Assembly (NCBI RefSeq): GCF_026340565.1
Contig: NZ_JAPEPB010000001.1
Span: forward strand, 3,944,501 to 4,008,500
Direction of reading: 5' to 3'
Source: Kitasatospora sp. NBC_01287
GTDB lineage: Bacteria > Actinomycetota > Actinomycetes > Streptomycetales > Streptomycetaceae
DNA: 64,000 nt
A program made the translations under genes and the position numbers. Under the pieces are notes generated by a model, which saw only the letters and a list, made by a program, of their open reading frames with translations, was not told where the DNA came from and ran no database searches. Below are positions 43,470-52,336 of the stretch, piece by piece; within the stretch, counting starts at the first letter, position 1, and each line of letters opens with the position of its first letter.

Positions 43470-44054
43470 TTACCTCTGACGCCAACGTTCCAGCAGCCCT
43501 TCCGGGACCTCTTCGGCCGTCAGCGCGTAGACCAGGTGGTCGCGCCAGTCCCCGTCGATGTGCAGGTAGCGCGGGCGCAGCCCCTCCGAGCGGAAGTCCA
43601 GCTTCTCCACCACCCGGCGGCTGGGCCGGTTCTCGGGCCGGATGCAGACCTCGACCCGGTGCAGGCCGAGCGCCTGGAAGCAGTGGTCCACCCCGAGCGC
43701 GACGGCGGTGGGCATGATGCCGCGCCCGGCCACCGCCTCGTCGACCCAGTAGCCGATGTTCGCCGAGCACATCGATCCCCAGGTGATCCCCCCCACCGTC
43801 AGCTGTCCGACCAGCTCGCCCCGGTAGACCACCACGAAGGGCAGCATCCGCCCGGCCGACGCCTCACGCCGCAGGTAGCGCACCATCTGACGGTAGGTCG
43901 GCCGCGGCCCGGCCGTCCGGCCCAGCGGTACCGGGGGCACGGTGGCCTCCCAGCGCCGCAGCCAGTCGCGGTTGCGCCGGCTCGCCTCCTGCCAGGCGCG
44001 CTGGTCGCGCAGCCGGATCGGGCGCAGCGCGATGTCACCCGCCCGCAGCTCCAC
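43470..44054 (-). CDS. rimJ: RimJ/RimL-type GNAT acetyltransferase
   Basis: 194 residues from GTG 44054, 15 nt after the mog stop; no good ribosome-binding site is seen, so the start is tentative. GNAT features: IALRPIRLRDQRAWQEAS at the start, IGYWVDEAVAGRGIMPTAV (acetyl-CoA loop, Arg/Gln-x-x-Gly variant) and RVEVCIRPENRPSRRVVEKLDF near the end. RimJ-like enzymes acetylate protein N-termini, especially ribosomal proteins. Between glp and glpR it occupies the same place as Rv0995 in M. tuberculosis. Confidence 0.88.
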   Translation of the reverse strand: MELRAGDIALRPIRLRDQRAWQEASRRNRDWLRRWEATVPPVPLGRTAGPRPTYRQMVRYLRREASAGRMLPFVVVYRGELVGQLTVGGITWGSMCSANIGYWVDEAVAGRGIMPTAVALGVDHCFQALGLHRVEVCIRPENRPSRRVVEKLDFRSEGLRPRYLHIDGDWRDHLVYALTAEEVPEGLLERWRQR

Positions 44055-44068
44055 CGGCCAACCCGCGC

Positions 44069-44569
44069 TCAGCTCACTCCTCCGGGCTCCACCGGCGGAC
44101 GGGGGTGGTCGCCGCCGGCCAGCTGGTCGACGGCGTGCGCCAGCAGCGGCTCCAGCACCGCGAGGCCGTCCCGCACACCTCCGGTGGAACCCGGCAGGTT
44201 GACGACCAGGGTGCGCCCGGCGAGGCCCGCCAGGCCGCGGGAGAGCGCCGAGGTGGGCACCTTCTCCCGACCGTGGGCGCGGATCGCCTCCGCGATGCCC
44301 GGGATCTGACGATCGATCACCTGGGCGGTCATCTCGGGGGTGAGGTCCATCGGCGAGATGCCGGTGCCCCCGGTGGTCAGCACCACGTCGTAGCCGGCGG
44401 CCACCGCCGCGCGCAGCGCCAGCAGCACCGGCTCGCCGTCGGGCACCACGGTCGGGCCGTCCACCGCGAAGCCCATCCGGCGCAGCCCCTCGACCAGCAG
44501 CGGGCCGCCCTTGTCCTGGTAGACCCCCGCCGAGGCGCGGTTGGAGACCGTGACCGCGAGCGCCCTCAC
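44069..44569 (-). CDS. mog: MogA/MoaB-family molybdopterin adenylyltransferase
   Basis: 166 residues from a GTG that overlaps the moaC stop by 4 nt. The fold starts [16 protein letters not shown], the adenylylation loop is [16 protein letters not shown], and [13 protein letters not shown] is the second conserved turn. It adenylylates molybdopterin before molybdate insertion. Forms a moaC-mog pair inserted in the glp-glpR locus, and with the MoeA-like Glp nearby offers a nearly complete final stage of molybdenum cofactor synthesis. Confidence 0.93.
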   Translation of the reverse strand: MRALAVTVSNRASAGVYQDKGGPLLVEGLRRMGFAVDGPTVVPDGEPVLLALRAAVAAGYDVVLTTGGTGISPMDLTPEMTAQVIDRQIPGIAEAIRAHGREKVPTSALSRGLAGLAGRTLVVNLPGSTGGVRDGLAVLEPLLAHAVDQLAGGDHPRPPVEPGGVS

Positions 44570-45060
44570 GAGGCCTCACCGCGGACCCAGTCGCCGCTCT
44601 TGCCGCCGGTCTTGGTGAGCACCCGGACGTCCTCGATCGCGGCGGCCTTGTCGACCGCCTTGACCATGTCGATCACGGTCAGCCCGGCCACCGCGACGGC
44701 GGTCAGGGCCTCCATCTCGACGCCGGTGCGGTCGGCGGTACGCACGGTGGCGGTGATCTCCACGGCCTCGTCGGTCACTTCGAGGTCCACCGTGACCCCG
44801 GAGATCGCGATCGGGTGGCAGAGCGGGATCAGCTCGGGGGTCCTCTTCGCGCCCATGATCCCGGCGATCCGGGCGACGGCCAGCGCGTCGCCCTTGGGCA
44901 CGCCCTCGCCGCGCAGCAGCTCGATCACCCGGGGCGCGACCCGGACCCGGCCGGCCGCCACCGCGGTGCGGACCGTGGCCGCCTTCTCGGAGACGTCGAC
45001 CATGCGGGCGGCGCCCGTCTCGTCCACGTGCGTCAGGCGGTCGCCGGGGGGTGTGGTCAC
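44566..45060 (-). CDS. moaC: cyclic pyranopterin monophosphate synthase
   Basis: 164 residues from GTG 45060 (GGAG seven bases upstream). MoaC makes cyclic pyranopterin monophosphate from the MoaA product. Seen: [17 protein letters not shown] at the start, the active-site block [17 protein letters not shown] (residues near Lys and Cys-His-Pro) and [17 protein letters not shown]. The MoaA gene is not in the window. It is coupled to mog by overlap. Confidence 0.96.
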   Translation of the reverse strand: MTTPPGDRLTHVDETGAARMVDVSEKAATVRTAVAAGRVRVAPRVIELLRGEGVPKGDALAVARIAGIMGAKRTPELIPLCHPIAISGVTVDLEVTDEAVEITATVRTADRTGVEMEALTAVAVAGLTVIDMVKAVDKAAAIEDVRVLTKTGGKSGDWVRGEAS

Positions 45061-45250
45061 GTCAGTACTCCAGCAGGACGGGGTGAATACCGCGCTACCG
45101 TACCGCTCCGCCGCCACCGTCCCGCCGCCGGTCCGTCAGCGGGACGGTGGCGCTCGTCCGAAGAGCCCAGCGCCACACCCCAGCGCCACCGCTCGGGGCG
45201 CCGGCCGTACCGCCCGGCCCATCGCTCGGCCAACAGCCCGGTCAGCCCGG

Positions 45251-46588
45251 TCAGTCCGTCAGCAGCACCACGTCGACGTACTCGTCAGCCGCCACCGCCA
45301 CGGTCTCCTCGGGGACCACGATCAGGCAGTTCGCCCGGGCCAGCGCCCCGACCAGGTGCGAGCCCTCGCCGCCGACCGGCGCCACGGTGCCGTCCTCGGC
45401 CGTGTACCAGCCGCGCAGGAACTGGCGCCGCCCGGCCGGCGAGCGCACCGCACCGGTGCAGCGCGCGCGGGTCCGCGGGCGGTGCACGTCCGCGGCACCC
45501 AGCATGGTGCGGATCACCGGGCGGACGAAGAGCTCGAAGGAGATGTAGGCGCTCACCGGATTGCCCGGCAGCGCGAACAGCGGGATTCCCTCGGCGCCCT
45601 CGCCGATCCGGCCGAAGCCCTGCGGCTTGCCGGGCTGCATCTTGAGCTTGCGGAAGTCCACCCCGGCGTGGTCGGCGCCCCCCGCACTCGATTGAAGGGC
45701 CTCCTTGACCACGTCGTAGGCGCCGACGCTGACCCCGCCGCTGGTGACGATCAGGTCGGCCCGGCCGAGCTGGTCCTCCAGCACGCCGCGCAGCACCGCC
45801 GTGTCGTCCGGCACGCCGCCGACCCGGTAGGCGATCGCGCCGGCCTGCTGGGCGGCGGCGGTCAGGGTGAAGCTGTTGGAGTCGGAGATCTGCCCGGGGC
45901 CCACCGGCTCGCCCGGCTGCACCAGCTCGCTGCCGGTGGAGAGCACCACCACCCGCGGGCGCGGGCGCACCCGCACCGTGCCGCGGCCGATCGCGGCCAG
46001 CAGGCCCAGCTGGGTGGGGCCGAGCCGGGCGCCGGCGGTCAGCACCGTCTCGCCGGCCCGGATGTCGCTGCCCCGGCGGCGGATGTGCGCGCCTTCGGCG
46101 ACGTCCCGCAGGACCCGCACCTCCTCGCCGGCCACGGGCGGCGCCATGGCGTCGGCGGCCTGCCCCGTCCCGCTGCCGCCGTCGGTCCACTCGACCGGGG
46201 CGACCGCCTCGGCACCGGGGGGCACCGGAGCGCCGGTCATGATCCGGACCGCCTGGCCGGGCCCGACCCTGGGCAGCTCGCCCGCGCCGGCCGCGATCTC
46301 GCCGACCACGGTGAGCACCGACGGGTAGCGGGTGGTGGCGCCGACGGTGTCCGCGGTGCGCACGGCGTAGCCGTCCATCGAGCTGTTGTCGAAGGGCGGC
46401 AGGTCGCCGGCCGCGACCACGTCCTCGGCCAGCCGGCAGCCCTGGGCGTCGAGCAGTTGCAGCTCGATCGCGGGCAGCGGGGCGACGCCCGCCAGCACGT
46501 CGGCCAGGTGCTCGTCGACGGTCCAGTGGCGATCTCCCACGGCCTCGGTCCCGCACGCGTCCGCAGTGGTACCGCTCTGCTCGGTCAT
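45251..46588 (-). CDS. glp: gephyrin-like Glp / MoeA molybdotransferase
   Basis: 445 residues from ATG 46588, GGGAGG 11 bases upstream. MoeA layout: N-terminal VDEHLADVLAGVAPLP, domain II with PPFDNSSMDGYAVR, the MoCF-binding TSGGVSVGAYDVV, LPGNPVSAYISFELF, and a C-terminal beta domain. MoeA inserts molybdate into adenylylated molybdopterin. In Corynebacterium this MoeA paralogue (Glp) binds FtsZ and acts with the membrane receptor GlpR in division; its position next to galU and 2 kb from sepX/glpR supports the same role here. The two functions may coexist. Confidence 0.9.
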   Translation of the reverse strand: MTEQSGTTADACGTEAVGDRHWTVDEHLADVLAGVAPLPAIELQLLDAQGCRLAEDVVAAGDLPPFDNSSMDGYAVRTADTVGATTRYPSVLTVVGEIAAGAGELPRVGPGQAVRIMTGAPVPPGAEAVAPVEWTDGGSGTGQAADAMAPPVAGEEVRVLRDVAEGAHIRRRGSDIRAGETVLTAGARLGPTQLGLLAAIGRGTVRVRPRPRVVVLSTGSELVQPGEPVGPGQISDSNSFTLTAAAQQAGAIAYRVGGVPDDTAVLRGVLEDQLGRADLIVTSGGVSVGAYDVVKEALQSSAGGADHAGVDFRKLKMQPGKPQGFGRIGEGAEGIPLFALPGNPVSAYISFELFVRPVIRTMLGAADVHRPRTRARCTGAVRSPAGRRQFLRGWYTAEDGTVAPVGGEGSHLVGALARANCLIVVPEETVAVAADEYVDVVLLTD

Positions 46589-46667
46589 CGCCGCTGTCGC
46601 CTCCCGCTCGTCGGCCCCGCGGCCCGGTCGGCCACGGGGCTCCGTCAACTCCTGGCCCGCTCCCGCG

Positions 46668-47588
46668 TCAGTCCTGCATCTCTCCGGCCACGAACTCGCG
46701 CAGCCAGCTGCGGAACTCCGGGCCCAGGTCGGCGCGCTCGCTGGCGAGCCGGACGATCGAGCGCAGGTAGTCGGCACGGTCGCCGGTGTCGTAGCGGCGG
46801 CCCTCGAAGAGCACACCGTGGACCTGGCCGCCCTCCTCCGGGGTGAGCATGGCCAGCGTGCGCAGCGCGTCGGTCAGCTGGATCTCGCCGCCGCGGCCGG
46901 GCTCGGTCTTCTTCAGCACCTCGAAGACGGCCGGGTCGAGCACGTAGCGGCCGATGACCGCGTAGTTCGACGGGGCGTCGGCCGGCTCCGGCTTCTCGAC
47001 CAGGTCGGAGACGTGGAAGACGTCCGGGCCGAAGCCGTTGGCCTTGACGGCCGCGCAGCCGTAGAGGTGGATCTGCGACGGGTCGACCTCCATCAGCGCC
47101 ACCACCGAGCCGCCCAGCTCCTGCTGGACCTCGATCATGCGGGCGAGCAGCGGGTCGCGCGGGTCGATCAGGTCGTCACCGAGCAGGACGGCGAACGGCT
47201 GGCCCGCCACGTGCTGCTCGGCCACCAGCACCGCGTGGCCCAGACCCCTGGGGTCGCCCTGGCGGACGTAGTGCATGTTGGCCAGCGAGACCGACTCCTG
47301 CACCCGGGCCAGCTTGTCCGCGTCGCCCTTGCGGGAGAGCAGCTCCTCCAGCTCGTAGGCGCGGTCGAAGTGGTCCTCAAGGGCGCGCTTGTTGCGGCCG
47401 GTGACCATCAGTATGTCGGAGAGGCCGGCCGCGGCCGCCTCCTCCACCACGTACTGGATCGCCGGCTTGTCGACGACGGGCAGCATCTCCTTGGGCGTGG
47501 CCTTGGTGGCCGGCAGAAAGCGCGTGCCGAGACCAGCGGCAGGCACGACGGCCTTGGTGACGGGCAGGCGGGGATTCGTCGTCGTCAT
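46668..47588 (-). CDS. galU: UTP--glucose-1-phosphate uridylyltransferase
   Basis: 306 residues. AVVPAAGLGTRFLPATKATPKEMLPVVDKPAIQ is the GalU signature region (nucleotide loop and catalytic Lys), followed by GLGHAVLVAEQHV and YDTGDRADYLRSIVRLA. It makes UDP-glucose, feeding glycans, trehalose and, through GalE/GalT of the gal operon at the left end, galactose use. It is the first gene of galU-glp and ends 79 bp before glp. Confidence 0.96.
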   Translation of the reverse strand: MTTTNPRLPVTKAVVPAAGLGTRFLPATKATPKEMLPVVDKPAIQYVVEEAAAAGLSDILMVTGRNKRALEDHFDRAYELEELLSRKGDADKLARVQESVSLANMHYVRQGDPRGLGHAVLVAEQHVAGQPFAVLLGDDLIDPRDPLLARMIEVQQELGGSVVALMEVDPSQIHLYGCAAVKANGFGPDVFHVSDLVEKPEPADAPSNYAVIGRYVLDPAVFEVLKKTEPGRGGEIQLTDALRTLAMLTPEEGGQVHGVLFEGRRYDTGDRADYLRSIVRLASERADLGPEFRSWLREFVAGEMQD

Positions 47589-47643
47589 GCGGTGACCTTA
47601 CTCAGGCAGGATGACCGCCCTGACCGGTGGCGAGGTCGTTTGG

Positions 47644-48495
47644 CTAGGCATGGACCTCGTCGGCACCGGGCACGGCAGCGACAGGACGGGCGGCACGGGC
47701 GATGGGGCCCGGACCGGCACAGGGCGACAGATTACCGTGCCTTTCCGCACCCCTTGTCCGGGTGTGGACCTGCTCAGGGCGCTCGGCACGCTCGGCGCGT
47801 TCGGGCCGCCCCCGTTTCGCGGCGACCAGCGCGCGGTCGGCGGCGCGCAGCAGCGGCACCGGGTGGGTGCCGTCGGCCGGCAGCACCGCGATCCCGGCGG
47901 TGGCGCGCAGGCCGTTGCCGCCGCCCGGGGCCGGTTCGGCGGCCCAGGGCACGCCGGACCAGTCGAGCAGCCGGTGGCGGCGCACCGTCCAGCAGAGCCG
48001 CTCGGCGACCTTGGCCGCACCCGCCGCACCGGTCTCCGGCAGCACCACCAGGAACTCGGTACCGCCGTACCGGCCCAGGGTGTCCGTGCAGCGCACCTCC
48101 AGGCCGAGCCGCTGCGCCAGGTCACGCAGGATCGCCTGGGCCCGGCCCCGCCCCTGCGCGGCGGTGACCGCCTCGAAGCCCTCGACCTCCAGCAGCACCA
48201 CGGCCAGCTCGGCCACGGGCTGCGCGGCCGGCCTGCGGCGGCAGCGCTCCACCTCGCGCTCCAGGGTGCGCCTGAGCTGGTCCAGGTTGGCGACGCCGGT
48301 GAGCGGATCGCGCGCCGCGTGCTCGGTCAGCTCCGCGCAGCGCCGCTCCAGCTCGGCGAGCCGGGCGCGCAGCCCGTCCTCGCGCCCGGCCGCCGCCGTG
48401 GCCGCGCGGCGCAGGCGCACCGCGAGCAGCGCGCCGAGCCCGGCCAGCGGTGCGCTGAGCAGGGCGGACGCCTGCACCAGGAGCTCAGTGGGCAT
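47644..48495 (-). CDS. degenerate GGDEF-domain protein
   Basis: 283 residues from ATG 48495 (GGGAG site); one N-terminal hydrophobic helix (QASALLSAPLAGLGALLAV) and a short coiled coil lead to a GGDEF domain (ARDPLTGVANLDQLRRTL). The active motif reads RYGGTEF, not GG(D/E)EF, the metal/substrate position usually LDLDxFK is LLEVEGFEAV, and no RxxD inhibitory site is seen. So diguanylate cyclase activity is doubtful; it may bind nucleotide or protein. The C-terminus is disordered. Divergent from the cyclo-ligase gene over 76 bp. Confidence 0.85.
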   Translation of the reverse strand: MPTELLVQASALLSAPLAGLGALLAVRLRRAATAAAGREDGLRARLAELERRCAELTEHAARDPLTGVANLDQLRRTLEREVERCRRRPAAQPVAELAVVLLEVEGFEAVTAAQGRGRAQAILRDLAQRLGLEVRCTDTLGRYGGTEFLVVLPETGAAGAAKVAERLCWTVRRHRLLDWSGVPWAAEPAPGGGNGLRATAGIAVLPADGTHPVPLLRAADRALVAAKRGRPERAERAERPEQVHTRTRGAERHGNLSPCAGPGPIARAARPVAAVPGADEVHA

Positions 48496-48571
48496 CGGAC
48501 TCCCTGCCGGGGACGGGCGGACGGGACGGGTGGGAGAAGATCGGCTGACCACCCGGAAGCGAGGAGCGGCC

Positions 48572-49177
48572 ATGACCGACGATCCCTTGTACAACGACAA
48601 GGCCGCCCTGAGGTCACAGCTGCTGGCCGGGCGGCGCGCCCTGTCCCCCGAACGGCGGGCAGCGGCGGCGCTCGCGCTGGCCGAGCGGGCGCTGCCGCTG
48701 GTCCCGCCGGGCGCCGCGGTGGCCGCCTACGTCTCGGTCGGCGCCGAGCCGGGCACCGGACCGCTGCTGGAGCTGCTGCGCGAACGGGGGGTGACGGTGC
48801 TGCTGCCGCTGCTGCTGGCGGACAACGACCTCGACTGGGCGCCCTACCAGGGCCGGGAGCGGCTCTCCCCGGCCGGCCGGGGCCTGCTGGAGCCCACGGC
48901 GCCGCCGCTGGGCCCGGACGCGGTCGGGGCGGCGGCGCTGGTGCTGCTGCCGGGGCTGGCGGTGGACCGGCGCGGGCTGCGACTGGGGCGCGGCGGCGGC
49001 TCCTACGACCGGGTGCTGGCCCGGCTGGCCCGGCTCGGCGCCGAACCGCTGCTGGCCACCCTGCTCTACGACGCCGAGCTGCTGGACCTGCTGCCCGCCG
49101 AGCCGCACGACAGAGCGGTGCACGCCGCCGTCACCCCGGCGGGCGTGCACCGCTTTCCTGCTCTCCCGGGCCGCTGA
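48572..49177 (+). CDS. 5-formyltetrahydrofolate cyclo-ligase
   Basis: 201 residues, GAGGAG site before ATG. The enzyme turns 5-formyl-THF into 5,10-methenyl-THF with ATP. The N-terminal basic helix KAALRSQLLAGRRALSPERR, VAAYVSVGAEPGT, and the signature LVLLPGLAVDRRGLRLGRGGGSYDR, with the Gly-rich ATP loop, are all present. In mycobacteria this gene also sits beside galU, divergent from it. Confidence 0.93.
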   Translation: MTDDPLYNDKAALRSQLLAGRRALSPERRAAAALALAERALPLVPPGAAVAAYVSVGAEPGTGPLLELLRERGVTVLLPLLLADNDLDWAPYQGRERLSPAGRGLLEPTAPPLGPDAVGAAALVLLPGLAVDRRGLRLGRGGGSYDRVLARLARLGAEPLLATLLYDAELLDLLPAEPHDRAVHAAVTPAGVHRFPALPGR

Positions 49178-49204
49178 CCGCCTGGCCGGCGGACCCGCGC
49201 CCAA

Positions 49205-49265
49205 GGGGTCAAGAGGTCAAGGAGTCAGGCGGTCAGGCGGTCAGGGGGTCAGGGGGTCAAGGTCA
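49205..49265. repeat. GGTCA-based 8/9-bp tandem repeat
   Basis: About seven units of the type GGTCAGGC or GGTCAGGGG follow the cyclo-ligase stop and reach into the last codons of the convergent acylase gene. Regular spacing of 8-9 bp places the repeats on changing faces of the helix, so this is probably slippage, not an operator. Confidence 0.75.
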
Positions 49266-51975
49266 GCCGGTTCTTGGTCGCGCTGTTCACCGCGCCGCTG
49301 GAATAGGCCCAGGTCAGCAGCTTGCCCTGGGACCAGAGCGAGGTCTGGTCGTCGTAGTTCGGACTGAACGCGTGCCCCGACTCACCACCCACGTTGATCC
49401 ACCGGGAGGCGTCGAAGTCACTGAGGTCGACCACCATCCGCATCGACGGGATCCAGTCCACGTCGTAGCCCTCGGCCGCCGTCCAGCCCGCCGCGTCCAC
49501 CGCCGCCGAACCGCCGCCGAGGTTGAACGGGCCGCGGTTGAGCAGCCGGTGCACCACGCCGGAGGCGATCGAGGAGTTGTCGACCCCCAGCGTCTGGTTC
49601 TTCAGGTTCAGCTGGTGCAGCCGACCCCAGCTCCAGGTGGAGATGTCCTTGCCGAGGTGGGCCGTGAGGTCCTGGCGCGCGTCCTTCATCGCCTGCTTCA
49701 GCAGGTTGTCCAGGCCGTGCTGCTGCTGGTGGTTGGAGTCGATGTAGCTCCACCACTGGCTGTTGGGGTTGGCCAACTGCTGGCGGACCACCTCCATCCA
49801 GCGGTCACCGCCGTCCGGCTGCGCCTGGCTGGGGCTGCGGGTGCCGCACTGGGTGACCACCTTGGTCTCGCCGCCCACGGTGCCGGCCGGCTGGTTCGGG
49901 TCGACCTTCTGCTGGACCAGCAGGCAGTCGCCCTGGGCCCGGATCGAGGCCGGGAACTTCTGCCCGAAGGCCAGGATCAGCAGTTGGCGCCAGACGCCGT
50001 TGTAGTAGGCGGCGGCGGCCGAGTCGGCGTCCTGGTTGTAGTTCCAGTCCTTCAGCAGGTCCTGGGCCTGGCGCACGTACGGGTCGCTGATCTGCTCCTT
50101 GAGCAGCAGCGGGACCAGCGTCTTGGCCATCACGCTGGTGTTGTCCAGCTGCATCGACTGCATGTCGTCCGGCGAGATCTTGCCGCCGCCCGCCAGCTTG
50201 GCGTTGATGTCGTCGGTGATCTCCTTGGCCCGGGTGCCGTACTCCCAGTCCGTGGTGAGCAGGTACTTGTAGCTCGGGTCGACCACGGCCTGGTTGGCGG
50301 TGACGATGTAGCCGGCCGAGGGGTTGAACGAGTACGGCAGGGACTTGAACGGGATGGTGCCCTGCCAGCGGTAGGCGGGGTCCCAGCCGGGGGCCGGGTA
50401 GCCGCCGTCACCGGAGCCGCGGATCGGGATCACGCCCGGGGCCTGGTAGCCGATGTTGCCCGCGGTGTCGGCGTAGATCAGGTTCTGCGCGGGGACGGCG
50501 AAGTCGGCGGCCGCGGCGCGGAACTGGGTCCAGTTCGTCGCCCGGTCGAGCTCGAAGACCGCGTCCATGGTCTTGCCCGGGGTGAGCGCGGTCCACTTCA
50601 GCGCCACCCCGTACCCGGTGGTGCCGCGGTCGGGCGCGGCGTTGCCGACCGGCGCGTAGGTGCCGACCTGCTGCTGCTCGGTGCTCTGGTCCGAGATCAG
50701 CGGCATGCCGTCCTGGGTGCTGCGCACCGTGATCACCCGGTCCGGGCCGCCGGCCACCTTGATGGTCTCCTGGCGGGTGGCGAACTTGGCGTCCTGCCCG
50801 TTGTACAGGTAGGTGTTGGGGCCGGTGACCTTCTCCAGGTAGAGGTCGGTCACGTCGGCGCCCATGTTGGTCAGGCCCCAGGAGACGGCCTGGTTGTGGC
50901 CGATCACCACGCCCGGCATCCCGGCGAAGGTGAAGCCGGTGACGTCGAACGGGCAGCTCGCGCTGACGCTGCGGCAGTGCAGGCCCATCTGGTACCAGGT
51001 GTTGGGCAGGCTGGGGCCCAGGTGCGGGTCGTTGGCCATCAGCGGCTTGCCGGTGGTGGTGTCCGCGCCGGAGACCACCCAGGAGTTGGAGCCGATGCCC
51101 TGGCCCTGCGGGCCGAGCAGCTGCGGCATGCCGGTCATCTGGTCCGAGACGTTCTGCAGCAGGCCCTGGGTGACGGCGGCGCTCTGCTGGGTGCCGGAGC
51201 CGTCCGAGCCGCCGGCCGGCGGCTGGTAGCTGCCGCCCGGGTCCACCGTGCCGGTCTGCACGATGGTGCCGTTGCGGGAGTACGGGTAGTCCGGGTAGAG
51301 CTGCGCGATCTGGTCCGGGGTGAAGGTCTGGCTCAGCAGCGAGCGGTCGATCTCCTCCTGGAGGTTCCCGGAGAGGTTCCAGGCCATCGCCTTGAGCCAG
51401 GCCACCGAGTCCACCGGGGTCCAGGCCTCGGGCTTGTAGGCGCTGTTGACGGTGCCGAGCAGCGCGTACTCCAGTGAGGCGCCGGCGCCGCCGGGGTGCT
51501 GGGCGAGCCAGGCGTTGACCCCGTCCGAGTAGGCCTGCAGGTACCGCTTGGTGTCCGGGCTGAGCTGGGTGTCGTACTCCTGCTGGGCGACCTGGCGCCA
51601 GCCCATGGTGCGCACGAAGGCGTCGGTGTTCACCTGCGAGGAGCCGAACATCTCGGAGAGGCGGCCCGCGGTGATGTGCCGGCGCACGTCCATCTCCCAG
51701 AACCGGTCCTGGGCCTGGACGTAGCCCTGTGCCTTGAACAGGTCGTCGGGCGTGTTGGCGTAGACCTGCGGGATCCCGTTGGCGTCCCGCTCCACGTCCA
51801 CCGACGACCCCAGGCCCGGGACCTTGATGGTGCCGCTCACCTGCGGGAAGGACGCCTGCACGGTGTGCACCGCGTACCACCCGCCGGCGCCGGTGCCGGC
51901 CACCAGGAGCATGACGAGCACGAGCACGATCAGACGGGCGCGCCGGAACTTCTTCGAGCGGGGCGAGCGGGGCAT
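49249..51975 (-). CDS. penicillin acylase-family Ntn hydrolase
   Basis: 908 residues. A basic N-terminus and one membrane helix (LIVLVLVMLLVAGTGAGGWYAV) anchor or export it. Alpha-chain blocks: DANGIPQVYANTPDDLFKAQGYVQAQDRFWEMD. The self-cleavage site and N-terminal nucleophile of the beta chain is Ser296 in GIGSNSWVVSG, followed by MANDPHLGPSLPNTWY. The C-terminal SGQSG-type end is here GGESGHAFSPNYDDQ. Substrates of this group include penicillins and acyl-homoserine lactones; nothing in the sequence decides. It is a lone gene. Confidence 0.93.
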   Translation of the reverse strand: MPRSPRSKKFRRARLIVLVLVMLLVAGTGAGGWYAVHTVQASFPQVSGTIKVPGLGSSVDVERDANGIPQVYANTPDDLFKAQGYVQAQDRFWEMDVRRHITAGRLSEMFGSSQVNTDAFVRTMGWRQVAQQEYDTQLSPDTKRYLQAYSDGVNAWLAQHPGGAGASLEYALLGTVNSAYKPEAWTPVDSVAWLKAMAWNLSGNLQEEIDRSLLSQTFTPDQIAQLYPDYPYSRNGTIVQTGTVDPGGSYQPPAGGSDGSGTQQSAAVTQGLLQNVSDQMTGMPQLLGPQGQGIGSNSWVVSGADTTTGKPLMANDPHLGPSLPNTWYQMGLHCRSVSASCPFDVTGFTFAGMPGVVIGHNQAVSWGLTNMGADVTDLYLEKVTGPNTYLYNGQDAKFATRQETIKVAGGPDRVITVRSTQDGMPLISDQSTEQQQVGTYAPVGNAAPDRGTTGYGVALKWTALTPGKTMDAVFELDRATNWTQFRAAAADFAVPAQNLIYADTAGNIGYQAPGVIPIRGSGDGGYPAPGWDPAYRWQGTIPFKSLPYSFNPSAGYIVTANQAVVDPSYKYLLTTDWEYGTRAKEITDDINAKLAGGGKISPDDMQSMQLDNTSVMAKTLVPLLLKEQISDPYVRQAQDLLKDWNYNQDADSAAAAYYNGVWRQLLILAFGQKFPASIRAQGDCLLVQQKVDPNQPAGTVGGETKVVTQCGTRSPSQAQPDGGDRWMEVVRQQLANPNSQWWSYIDSNHQQQHGLDNLLKQAMKDARQDLTAHLGKDISTWSWGRLHQLNLKNQTLGVDNSSIASGVVHRLLNRGPFNLGGGSAAVDAAGWTAAEGYDVDWIPSMRMVVDLSDFDASRWINVGGESGHAFSPNYDDQTSLWSQGKLLTWAYSSGAVNSATKNRLTLTP

Positions 51976-52336
51976 CTCGGTCCTAGCGGCAGGGAGCGGG
52001 GCAACGTCACAAGAGCTGGGCGGCCGTGACCGCTCACCACATTAGGACGACTCAGGTGGCACGAACGCACGGGGGACACCCACGGGGAACCACAGGGACC
52101 CTACCGGGCCCCGGTTAAGGGGTCGGCGCGCCCTCCGAGGCACCCCGACGTCAAAGATCAGGCAAAATGTTAGACTGGTTAACGATCCATCCGGTGATCA
52201 CACTCCGGCGATCGTCCGACCCCGCCGTCTCGGCGCGCCCACCAGGCAGTTCGAGGCCATTCGTGCCACCACAGTGACCCCTCCCGTGCCGCCGGCCGAC
52301 CTCTGAAGGCCGCCCCCGACCCCGAGGTGCCCCTGC
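51976..52336. other. 361-bp divergent intergenic region
   Basis: Between the divergent acylase and antiporter genes. The only AT-rich patch is near 52150-52185, with a TAGACT hexamer (52171-52176) facing the antiporter but a poor -35. A GTTAAC palindrome follows. No riboswitch fold was recognised, and no gene. Confidence 0.4.

Noticed and set aside
49205..49265. Regular GGTCA repeats considered as a CRISPR or hormone-like operator array
   Set aside because: Units are only 8-9 bp and have no unique spacers; a simple tandem repeat.
51976..52336. Possible c-di-AMP riboswitch upstream of the K+/H+ antiporter
   Set aside because: The conserved ydaO-type core elements could not be found; only an AT-rich patch with a weak promoter is visible.
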